Assembly (NCBI GenBank): GCA_033764095.1
Contig: JANRJF010000166.1
Location: 1 to 11,585, forward strand
Reading direction: 5' to 3'
Source of the DNA: JBDTMT01 sp033764095
Lineage (GTDB): Bacteria; Desulfobacterota; Binatia; HRBIN30; CADEER01
DNA length: 11,585 bases
Shown: positions 5,729 to 11,296 of the stretch, in pieces
Layout of the letters: each line of letters opens with the position of its first letter
Position numbering within the stretch: the stretch's first letter is position 1
Position numbers and translations under genes: made by a program
Notes under the pieces: generated by a model
What the model saw: the letters and a program-made list of their open reading frames with translations, nothing else
Told to the model about the DNA's origin: nothing
Database searches by the model: none

Positions 5729-6922
5729 ATGAGCTTCGAGGTCCCCGAGCACATCCGGCCGCTGCGCGAGCGCGTGCGCCAGTTCATCGAGGAGAAGATC
5801 TATCCGGTCGAAGCGCAGCTCGAAGCCGGCGGCGAGGGCGCGCGCGCGGTCATGCAACGCCTGATGGGCGAGGCGAAGGCCGCCGGGCTGTGGGCGCTCG
5901 GGCATCCGAAGGAGATCGGCGGCCAGGGGCTGCCGTTCCTCGACTACGTCTACGTCAACGAGGTGGTCGGTCGTTCCGAGGCGGCGATGGTCGCGCTCGG
6001 CACGCACTCGCTGCAGGACTCGATCATGCTCAACCTGCATGCCTCGCCGGAGTGGCGCGACAAGTACCTGCGCCCACTGGTCGCCGGCGAGGTGTTCCCG
6101 AGCTTCGCGATGACCGAGCCCGACGTCGCCAGCTCCGATCCGACCCAGCTGCAGACGCGCGCCGAGCTCGACGGCGATCACTGGGTGATCAGCGGGCGCA
6201 AGTGGTTCACCACCGGCGCCAACGTCGCCGCCTACACGACGGTGATGGCGCGCACCGAGCCCGCCGAGACGCCGGTGCACGCCGCGTTCAGCATGATCGT
6301 CGTGCCGACCGACACGCCCGGCTACCGCATCGTGCGCGAGGTGCCGGTGATGGGCATCCACGGCGGCCATTGCGAGGTCGAGTACGACGCGGTGCGGGTG
6401 CCGCGCGCCAACCTGCTCGGCGAGCGCGGCGCCGGCTTCCTGATCGCGCAGCAGCGGCTCGGACCGGGGCGCATCTTCCACTGCATGCGCTGGCTCGGTC
6501 AGGCGCAGCGCGCCTTCGACCTGATGTGCGAGCGGGCCAACAGCCGCGTCGCCTTCGGCGGCCCGCTGGCCGACAAGCAGCAGGTGCAGCAGATGGTGTT
6601 CGAGACCGCCGCCGAGATCCAGGCCTGCCGGCTGCTGACCCTCGACGCCGCCCACAAGATCGATCAGGGCGATCCGGCCCGCGTCGAGATCGGCCTCATC
6701 AAGGTGGTCGGCGCGCAGATGCTGCACAACGCCATCGACCGCGCCATCCAGGTGTTCGGCGCCAAAGGTGTCAGCGCCGACACGCCGCTCGAGCGCATGT
6801 ACCGCCATGCCCGCTTCGCCCGTATCTACGACGGACCGGACGAGGTGCACCGCGTCAGCGTCGCGCGCCTCATTCTGCGCGAGTACCGCAAGGGGCGCGG
6901 CTGGGACTTCGGGACGAGATAG
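5729..6922 (+). CDS. Acyl-CoA dehydrogenase, FadE2/ACAD11-like (copy 1)
   Basis: This 397-residue flavoenzyme should introduce an alpha-beta double bond into an acyl-CoA, passing electrons to electron-transfer flavoprotein. The FAD/substrate signature is FAMTEPDVASSDPTQ (127-140), followed by HWVISGRKWFTTGA (151-164). The C-terminal helical domain has QVFGAKGVS (341-349) and IYDGPDEVH (366-374). Medium-chain dehydrogenases have Glu in the YEG motif; here it is Asp368. The YDGPDEVH form is typical of the ACAD10/ACAD11/FadE2 branch. There is no kinase domain fused, unlike mammalian ACAD11. GGGAGGA at 5719-5725 is a strong ribosome binding site for the ATG at 5729. It converges on the Cys-rich gene at 6992. 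Copy 2 at 10048-11238 is about 90% identical in protein by eye, differing mostly in residues 1-60 and around 180. The acyl substrate is unknown. Confidence 0.95.
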   Translation: MSFEVPEHIRPLRERVRQFIEEKIYPVEAQLEAGGEGARAVMQRLMGEAKAAGLWALGHPKEIGGQGLPFLDYVYVNEVVGRSEAAMVALGTHSLQDSIMLNLHASPEWRDKYLRPLVAGEVFPSFAMTEPDVASSDPTQLQTRAELDGDHWVISGRKWFTTGANVAAYTTVMARTEPAETPVHAAFSMIVVPTDTPGYRIVREVPVMGIHGGHCEVEYDAVRVPRANLLGERGAGFLIAQQRLGPGRIFHCMRWLGQAQRAFDLMCERANSRVAFGGPLADKQQVQQMVFETAAEIQACRLLTLDAAHKIDQGDPARVEIGLIKVVGAQMLHNAIDRAIQVFGAKGVSADTPLERMYRHARFARIYDGPDEVHRVSVARLILREYRKGRGWDFGTR

Positions 6923-6992
6923 GTTGTTAGGTCGTTACGTTGTCCGGTCGGATTCGGACGATTCCGACGGACAACGTCACAACCGACAACCT
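6921..6992. repeat. Imperfect inverted repeat of 8-nt units between convergent genes (copy 2)
   Basis: The 69 bases between the two converging stop codons are almost entirely one inverted repeat, with left arm 6921-6956 and right arm 6959-6992. AGGTTGT, ACGTTGTCCG and TCGG pair, with small gaps between them. The left arm reads as octamers GTTGTTAG (6923-6930), GTCGTTAC (6931-6938) and GTTGTCCG (6939-6946), then GTCGG. Both stop codons overlap the outer ends of the repeat, so it is placed to terminate both transcripts. Confidence 0.8.
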
Positions 6993-7948
6993 CAGTGCGG
7001 GGCGCGCGCGCGCAGCGCGACGAACGCGGTCGCGATCAGCGCCAGCACGCCGATGAGCAAGCCGGTGCCGGAGGCGGCGGGGGCGCCGGCGGGCTCGGTG
7101 ATGCAGGTGCCGACGTCGCCGGGCAGGGTGCAACTCTGTGTCGGGCCGTTGCAGGGGGCGTCGCAGCACACCGCGTCGCTGCAGAAGAGGCCGGGGTCGC
7201 ACTCTGCGGCATCGTCGCAGGCACCGCCCTGCGGGACTCGTGTCGGCGTCGCGCTGCCGGCCGGGCTCGGCGTCGCCGATGCGGTCGCGGTGGCCGTTGC
7301 GGTGGCGGTTGCGGTCGCACTGCTGGTGCTGGTGGCCGTCGTCGTCGCCGTCGACGTCGTGGTGGCGGTCGCACTCGCGGTGGCGGTCGCCGTCTGACTC
7401 GGCGTGGCGGTGTCGCTCGCAGTCGGGCTCGGCGTCGCGGTCTCGGTTGCCGTCGCCGTCTCGGTCGGCGTGCTGGTTTCCGTAGCGGTCGCGGTGCTGG
7501 TGGCGGTTTCGGTCGCGGTCGCGGTGTCAGTGGCGGTCGCCGTGCTGGTGGCGGTCTCGGTGGGGGTCGGGTCGCAGATGCCCGATGCGCAGGTGCTGCC
7601 GCCACCCTGGAAGCTGCCGGTGCAGTAGACCTCGGGCAGGTCTTCGCAGGTCGTCATGCCGGCCTCGCTGTGCGCTGTCGACGGGTTGCAACAGGCGCCC
7701 AGCGGCGTGCAATAGGGACCGCCGAAGCCGGGGTTGCACATGCAGAAGCCGTCCGAGCAGTAGCCGCCGGCGCCCGACTCCGGCGAGCACTCTTCGGCTT
7801 GCTGCTCCTCGTCGCAGTTACAGTGCGAGTCGTCGGTACAATCGACGGTCGCGTTGGCCGGCGCCCCGATCGCCAGGATTGCGGTCAGCAGCGCGATCGC
7901 CAACGGCGCCGTCAGGTCACGCCACGTCTGCTGGAACCGCTCGATCAT
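6992..7948 (-). CDS. Cys-rich secreted protein with long Thr/Ala/Pro linker and C-terminal anchor-like tail (paralogue 1)
   Basis: I do not recognise the function of this 318-residue protein. Residues 1-33 are a signal peptide (LAIALLTAILAIGAPANA). Residues 37-125 are a Cys-rich module with an EGF-like stretch (CMCNPGFGGPYC, 69-80) and GACC at 84-87. Residues 127-237 are a Thr/Ala/Ser/Pro linker. A second Cys cluster spans 243-282 (CDDAAECDPGLFCSDAVCC). The end is PAASGTGLL (289-297), a hydrophobic stretch, then LRARAPH. The hydrophobic tail ending in Arg resembles tripartite C-terminal sorting or anchoring signals, so cell-surface display is likely. The start is set by GGAGG on the minus strand at 7958-7954, 5 bases before the ATG at 7948. 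The upstream frame extension lacks secretory character. A paralogue is at 9283-9984, in mirror orientation. Confidence 0.85.
   Translation of the reverse strand: MIERFQQTWRDLTAPLAIALLTAILAIGAPANATVDCTDDSHCNCDEEQQAEECSPESGAGGYCSDGFCMCNPGFGGPYCTPLGACCNPSTAHSEAGMTTCEDLPEVYCTGSFQGGGSTCASGICDPTPTETATSTATATDTATATETATSTATATETSTPTETATATETATPSPTASDTATPSQTATATASATATTTSTATTTATSTSSATATATATATATASATPSPAGSATPTRVPQGGACDDAAECDPGLFCSDAVCCDAPCNGPTQSCTLPGDVGTCITEPAGAPAASGTGLLIGVLALIATAFVALRARAPH
7240..7575 (-). repeat. Low-complexity Thr/Ala-coding repeat tract in the Cys-rich protein linker
   Basis: This DNA encodes the TATATETATSTATAT-like linker. It is made of degenerate GCGGTCGCGGTGGCGGT-like units and remains open in frame. 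The paralogue at 9283-9984 has only about 25 linker residues at the same place against roughly 110 here, so the tract has expanded or contracted. Confidence 0.8.
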
Positions 7949-8190
7949 GCCCACCTCCCCCACGTCCCGCGCTGCGGCGCCTTGTTGCTCACCGCGCACG
8001 AGCATGCCGGCGGCCGGCGTCCCTTCAAGAGGGAAACTGACGGCGCGGCCCACTTGTGCGAGCCGGGTGCCTGCTCGTTTGGGTGAGGCGCGTGCGCGGC
8101 GCCGCAAGGCGATCGCCGTCGCCGGTGCGACGCGGACTTCCCGCACCGGACGAGGAACGACCAGCAACGCACCGAGGTTTCTGAGGTCCG

Positions 8191-8214
8191 CTTGGTGTCT
8201 TGGTGCCTTGCTGG
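8191..8214 (+). repeat. Octamer tandem repeat of CTTGGTGY units
   Basis: Three consecutive 8-nt units: CTTGGTGT (8191-8198), CTTGGTGC (8199-8206) and the degenerate CTTGCTGG (8207-8214). The first 15 bases are the exact reverse complement of 8305-8319, so this tract could pair with that arm around the hairpin at 8236-8282. Confidence 0.8.
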
Positions 8215-8235
8215 TTGGCCTGTGCCCTGTGCGTG

Positions 8236-8282
8236 AAGTTTCAGGTCAGGGCAGCAGAATCAGAGCCCCTGACCTGAAACTT
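8236..8282. repeat. Perfect 16-bp inverted repeat
   Basis: AAGTTTCAGGTCAGGG (8236-8251) is followed after a 15-nt loop by its exact reverse complement (8267-8282). The arms are A/T-richer than the surrounding DNA. It is not near a gene end (the closest are 288 bp and 175 bp away), so a terminator role is unlikely. Confidence 0.85.
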
Positions 8283-8302
8283 TCCGCCAGAGAAGAAAGC
8301 CG

Positions 8303-8361
8303 ACCACCAAGACACCAAGGGAATCCACACCCTCTCCTTGGTGCCTTGGTGTCTTGGTGGT
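8303..8361. repeat. 18-bp inverted repeat built of TTGGTG octamers (copy 3)
   Basis: ACCACCAAGACACCAAGG (8303-8320) is exactly complementary to 8344-8361. The right side comprises three octamers: CCTTGGTG (8336-8343), CCTTGGTG (8344-8351) and TCTTGGTG (8352-8359). The left arm holds two. Weak matching continues outward (GAGAAGA near 8290 against TCTTCTC at 8364-8370). Confidence 0.85.
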
Positions 8362-8426
8362 GATCTTCTCAGCGGCGAGGACGCGCGTTTCTCGCTCGAG
8401 CGTTCCGGCGCGGCCGGTGGCGGCAC

Positions 8427-8449
8427 TAACAGCGAGCAGCCTGACAGCC
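8427..8449. repeat. Solo arm of the 4730-4811 repeat family
   Basis: The 21 bases at 8427-8447 match 4783-4811 of the first inverted repeat apart from two A/G differences and the absence of exactly eight bases (TAGCCGCC). In reverse complement they read as octamers GCTGTCAG, GCTGCTCG and CTGTTA. The arm sits 7 bp beyond the stop codon of the minus-strand acyl-CoA dehydrogenase fragment, much as copy 1 sits beyond the PlsC-like gene. No partner arm is seen nearby. Confidence 0.75.
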
Positions 8450-8456
8450 TTCTTCC

Positions 8457-8892
8457 TCAGACGTCGTACGCCTCCGCCGCCGCCATCGCGGCGCCGAGTT
8501 TGGCGAGGTGATGGGACGAGGAGCCGAGCGTCAGCTCGATGTTCTTCGACCACAGGAAATAGCGGTGCACGGGATAGTCGAGGTCGAGGCCCATGCCGCC
8601 GTGCAGATGCTGCGCGGCGTAGGTGGTGAAGTGACCGCCGTTGCCGGCCCAGATCTTCGCCACCGCGACGTCTTCCGCCGCCGCCTGGCCCTGGGCCAGG
8701 CGCCAGATCGCCTGCCACGCCGTCCAGCGCATGCCCTCGACCTGAATGAAAGCGTCGGCGGCGCGCTGCGCCACCGCCTGGAAGGTGGCCAGCGGCTTGC
8801 CGAACTGCTTGCGGCTGGTGAGGTAGGTGGCGGTCATGCGCAGCGCCGCGTCGGCGACGCCGGCGTTGGTGACGCACAGGCCGGCGAGGGCG
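8457..8892 (-). pseudogene. 5'-truncated acyl-CoA dehydrogenase fragment, C-terminal ~144 residues
   Basis: The minus strand encodes the C-terminal domain of an acyl-CoA dehydrogenase, different from the two complete ones. Homology starts around ALAGLCVTNAGVADAALRM and runs through SRKQFGKPLATFQAVAQRAA, EGMRWTAWQAIWRLAQGQ, HLHGGMGLDLDYPVHRYF and the end AAMAAAEAYDV. About two thirds of a normal 380-400-residue protein is missing. The frame stays open upstream of 8892, but the sequence there is the antisense of the second fragment and no longer looks like a dehydrogenase. No ribosome binding site or start suits a stand-alone gene. It is cut at the point where an inverted partial copy begins, so I treat it as a broken gene or a chimeric junction. 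Confidence 0.85.
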
Positions 8893-9071
8893 GCCACTTC
8901 ACCACCTACGCCGCCCAGCATCTGCACGGCGGCATGGGCCTCGACCTCGACTACCCGGTGCACCGCTATTTCACCTGGTCGAAGGCCATCGAGCTGTCGC
9001 TCGGCGGTTCCAGCCAGCACCTCGCCGCGCTCGGCGCGGCGATGGCCGCGACCGACGCCTACGACGTCTGA
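8879..9071 (+). pseudogene. C-terminal ~63 residues of the same acyl-CoA dehydrogenase, inverted copy
   Basis: The plus strand from about 8880 encodes AGEGGHFTTYAAQHLHGG, MGLDLDYPVHRYFTWSKAIE and LGAAMAATDAYDV before a TGA at 9069-9071. This is the C-terminal end of the dehydrogenase found on the minus strand at 8457-8650. The first ~85 bases differ from that copy at about four sites and the rest is more diverged, so this is not an exact fold-back. There is no start codon or ribosome binding site that would make a protein. The two fragments meet at the palindrome GCCGGC (8880-8885). Confidence 0.85.
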
Positions 9072-9142
9072 GCGCGCCCGGGGTGGCGGGGCGCGGCGGC
9101 AGGCGGCCGCGTCCCACCCGTCCTCTGGACCATAGTCGGCGT

Positions 9143-9174
9143 CGCCGGCCGGGCCACGCCCCGCCGGGCCGGCG
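9143..9174. terminator. GC-rich hairpin downstream of the plus-strand dehydrogenase fragment
   Basis: CGCCGGCC (9143-9150) pairs with GGCCGGCG (9167-9174) around a 16-nt loop and is followed by GGTATTTAGT. It lies 72 bp past the fragment's stop codon and upstream of the promoter of the Cys-rich gene. The terminator role is plausible, not proven. Confidence 0.45.
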
Positions 9175-9194
9175 GGTATTTAGTGAATTCCTGC

Positions 9195-9222
9195 TCGACA
9201 GGATGGCCTCCCGTCGTATACA
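9195..9222 (+). promoter_or_regulatory. Candidate sigma70-type promoter for Cys-rich paralogue 2
   Basis: TCGACA (9195-9200) resembles a -35 box (5 of 6 to TTGACA), and TATACA (9217-9222) after a 16-base spacer resembles a -10 box (4 of 6). The ATG at 9283 is about 60 bp downstream. The -35 region lies inside an 18-base motif that recurs, with a 3-base deletion, at 11255-11269. Confidence 0.45.
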
Positions 9223-9282
9223 CGCAGGCAGGTTTTTGGGTTGTCAGAGGACGCCGCAAACGGCGCCGGGAGCAGCGCGATT

Positions 9283-9984
9283 ATGACGAACCGCATCTGG
9301 AGCACAGTGGCCCTGCTGACGGTGATCGGCGCCTTCGCCAGCATCGAGAGCCGGCAGTCGGCCGGAGCGCTCAACTTCGGCTGCGTCAACAACTCCGAGT
9401 GCGGCTGCACGCCGGAGCAGGAAGCGCTCAACTGCTCGGCGGGCTCCGGCGCCGGCGGCTTCTGCAACCTCAACGGCAGCATGTGCGAGTGCAACCCCGG
9501 CTTCGCCGAACCCAACTGTGCGCCGATCGGCGCCTGCTGCGGGGTCCAGATCGGCGCGGAGCTGCAGGGCCCCGGCTTCCCCTGCACGGATATGCCCGAG
9601 CAAACGTGCGCCCAGCTCAACGGCACCTACGCCGGCGACGGCACCATGTGCGCGTCGGGCCCCTGCAACGAGTCGCCGGTACCGACGCAAACGCCGACGC
9701 CGACCGAGACCGCCACGGCGACGCCGACGGCGACGCCGGTGCCGCAGGGCGGAGAATGCGTCGACGCCTCCGAGTGCGCCCCCGGCCTGTTCTGCAGCGA
9801 CCTGGTCTGCTGCGACACCGCCTGCGACGCGCCCGACGAAACCTGCGTCGCGGACGGCGAGGTCGGCACCTGCGTGCAGATCCCGGCGCCGGCTCCGGCC
9901 GCCTCGGGCGCCGGCCTGCTGGCGATGCTCGCCGCGCTTGCCGTCAGCGGCCTGTTCGGCCTGCGCGCGCTGCGCCGGAGCTGA
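9283..9984 (+). CDS. Cys-rich secreted protein with short Thr/Pro linker and C-terminal anchor-like tail (paralogue 2)
   Basis: This 233-residue protein of unknown function is clearly paralogous to the product of 6992-7948. Residues 1-28 are a signal peptide. The first Cys-rich module spans 34-128, with CECNPGFAEPNC (68-79) and GACC (83-86). A short PTQTPTPTETATATPTATP linker covers about 134-152. The second Cys cluster is at 159-197 (CVDASECAPGLFCSDLVCC). The tail is PAASGAGLL (205-213), a hydrophobic stretch, then LRALRRS. The Cys pattern matches paralogue 1 almost one to one while the linker is about a quarter as long. The ATG at 9283 is chosen over a TTG frame start at 9241 because the signal peptide begins there and GGGAG (9269-9273) precedes it. 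It converges with the dehydrogenase at 10048. The role is probably at the cell surface; more cannot be said. Confidence 0.85.
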   Translation: MTNRIWSTVALLTVIGAFASIESRQSAGALNFGCVNNSECGCTPEQEALNCSAGSGAGGFCNLNGSMCECNPGFAEPNCAPIGACCGVQIGAELQGPGFPCTDMPEQTCAQLNGTYAGDGTMCASGPCNESPVPTQTPTPTETATATPTATPVPQGGECVDASECAPGLFCSDLVCCDTACDAPDETCVADGEVGTCVQIPAPAPAASGAGLLAMLAALAVSGLFGLRALRRS

Positions 9985-10032
9985 TGGAGGGCGGGACGCG
10001 CGATGCGGCGCCACGGAGCCGCGCCCTCCATC
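9983..10032. terminator. Inverted repeat between convergent stop codons
   Basis: GATGGAGGGCG (9983-9993) pairs perfectly with CGCCCTCCATC (10022-10032) over 11 bp around a 28-nt loop. It overlaps the TGA of the Cys-rich gene and fills most of the 63-bp gap to the stop of acyl-CoA dehydrogenase copy 2. It occupies the same relative place as the unrelated repeat at 6921-6992 in the mirrored arm, which supports a bidirectional terminator role. Confidence 0.65.
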
Positions 10033-10047
10033 TGCGGCTGGCGCCGG

Positions 10048-11238
10048 TCAGCGCAGGCCGAAGTCCCAGCCGCCGCCCTTGCGGTACTCGCGCAGGATGA
10101 GGCGGGCGACGCTGACGCGGTGCACCTCGTCCGGCCCGTCGTAGATGCGCGCGAAGCGGGCGGCGCGGTACATGCGCTCGAGCGGCGTGTCGCCGCTGAC
10201 CCCCTTGGCGCCGAACACCTGGATGGCGCGGTCGATGGCGTGGTGCAGCATCTGCGCGCCGACGACCTTGATCAGGCCGATCTCCACCCGCGCCGGATCG
10301 CCCTGGTCGATCTTGCGCGCCGCGTCGAGGGTCAGCAGGCGGCAGGCCTGGATCTCGGCGGCGGTCTCGAAGACCATCTGCTGCACCTGCTGCTTGTCGG
10401 CCAGCGGGCCGCCGAAGGCGACGCGGCTGTTGGCGCGCTCGCACATCAGGTCGAAGGCGCGCTGCGCCTGGCCGAGCCAGCGCATGCAGTGGAAGATGCG
10501 CCCCGGGCCGAGGCGCTGCTGGGCGATGAGAAAGCCGGCGCCGCGCTCGCCGAGCAGGTTCTGGCGCGGCACGCGCACGTCCTCGTAGGCCACCTCGCAG
10601 TGGCCGCCCCACATGCCCATCACCGGCACCTCGCGCACCAGCCGGTAGCCGGGCGTGTCGGTGGGCACGACGATCATGCTGAACGCCGCGTGCGGCGGCG
10701 CGTCGGGCTCGGTGCGCGCCATCACCGTCGTGTAGGCAGCGACGTCGGCGCCGGTGGTGAACCACTTCCGACCGCTGATCACCCAATGGTCGCCGTCGAG
10801 CCGCGCGCTGGTCTGCAACTGCGTCGGGTCGGAGCTGGCGACGTCCGGCTCGGTCATGGCGAAGCTCGGGAACACCTCGCCCGCCACCAGCGGCGCCAGG
10901 TAGCGCTGGCGCCACTCCGGCGAGGCGTGCAGGTTGAGCATGATCGAGTCCTGCAGCGAGTGCGTGCCGAGCGCCACCATCGCCGCCTCGGAGCGGCCGA
11001 TGACCTCGTTGACGTACACGTAGTCCAGGAACGGCAGCCCCTGGCCGCCGATCTCCCGGGGATGGCCGAGCGCCCACAGGCCGGCGGCCTTCGCCTCGTC
11101 CATCAGCCGCCGCATCAGCAGCCGCGACGCCTCGCCGCGCTCGTCGAGCTGCGGTTCGACCGGGTAGATGCGCTCCTCGATGAACTGGCGGACGCGCTGG
11201 CGCAGCGGACGAACGTGCTCGGGAACGACGAAGCTCAT
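10048..11238 (-). CDS. Acyl-CoA dehydrogenase, FadE2/ACAD11-like (copy 2)
   Basis: This 396-residue flavoenzyme is the paralogue (or mirrored counterpart) of the dehydrogenase at 5729-6922. It shares the FAMTEPDVASSDPTQ signature, HWVISGRKWFTTGA and, at the C-terminus, IYDGPDEVH with Asp367 where medium-chain enzymes have the catalytic Glu. By eye about 39 of 397 aligned positions differ, including a one-residue deletion near residue 180. Within the C-terminal half the nucleotide differences are mostly synonymous, which points to both genes being kept functional. The ATG at 11238 matches the copy 1 start; no Shine-Dalgarno sequence is visible. A TGCTAT on the minus strand about 15 bp upstream may be a -10 element of a short-leader transcript. 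It is divergent from the secreted protein at 11297 and convergent with Cys-rich paralogue 2. The substrate is unknown. Confidence 0.95.
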   Translation of the reverse strand: MSFVVPEHVRPLRQRVRQFIEERIYPVEPQLDERGEASRLLMRRLMDEAKAAGLWALGHPREIGGQGLPFLDYVYVNEVIGRSEAAMVALGTHSLQDSIMLNLHASPEWRQRYLAPLVAGEVFPSFAMTEPDVASSDPTQLQTSARLDGDHWVISGRKWFTTGADVAAYTTVMARTEPDAPPHAAFSMIVVPTDTPGYRLVREVPVMGMWGGHCEVAYEDVRVPRQNLLGERGAGFLIAQQRLGPGRIFHCMRWLGQAQRAFDLMCERANSRVAFGGPLADKQQVQQMVFETAAEIQACRLLTLDAARKIDQGDPARVEIGLIKVVGAQMLHHAIDRAIQVFGAKGVSGDTPLERMYRAARFARIYDGPDEVHRVSVARLILREYRKGGGWDFGLR

Positions 11239-11296
11239 GGCCGGGGCATAGCACGAATTCCTCGACAGGCGACGGCGCGCCGGGCAGACAGACGGC

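Larger units (their letters stand above)
7949..8456. other. 508-bp non-coding region rich in inverted repeats
   Basis: The region lies upstream of Cys-rich paralogue 1 and downstream of the truncated acyl-CoA dehydrogenase; no gene is supported. It holds a short inverted repeat CCGGTGCG/CGCACCGG (8122-8129, 8142-8149), octamer repeats at 8191-8214, a perfect 16-bp inverted repeat at 8236-8282, an 18-bp inverted repeat at 8303-8361 and a solo arm at 8427-8449. Several of these are described separately. GC content drops visibly around 8170-8370 compared with the flanks. No clear promoter for the Cys-rich gene was found. Confidence 0.7.
5729..11238. repeat. Mirror-image (inverted) duplicated locus, diverged arms
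   Basis: The left arm, read from its outer end, is acyl-CoA dehydrogenase (+), Cys-rich protein (-) and dehydrogenase C-terminal fragment (-). The right arm, read from its outer end, is acyl-CoA dehydrogenase (-), Cys-rich protein (+) and the same C-terminal fragment (+). Each element has its homologue in the mirrored position and orientation. Beyond the two complete dehydrogenases similarity stops: the left neighbour is the PlsC-like gene and the right neighbour a secreted protein. Arm lengths differ because of linker and intergenic size. The 8651-8879 spacer is present only in the left copy. Confidence 0.85.

Noticed and set aside
5195..6850. A 551-codon open frame antisense to acyl-CoA dehydrogenase copy 1
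   Set aside because: It overlaps two confirmed genes, has no recognisable domain, and has a composition typical of the antisense of GC-rich coding sequence.
7240..7575. CRISPR array or minisatellite
   Set aside because: The repeat is degenerate, has no unique spacers, and encodes an uninterrupted Thr/Ala linker inside a secreted protein.
8191..8361. CRISPR-like repeats (CACCAAG/CTTGGTG units)
   Set aside because: Units are 8 nt and directly adjacent, without spacers of constant length, and no cas gene is present.
8880..9071. A simple fold-back assembly or amplification artefact
   Set aside because: The two arms differ at many sites, including synonymous ones in the complete genes, so they do not come from one molecule folded back. 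A join between two related genomes remains possible and is kept open in the findings.
9241..9282. TTG start for Cys-rich paralogue 2 at 9241
   Set aside because: The 14 extra residues would precede the signal peptide; the ATG at 9283 has a GGGAG at suitable distance.
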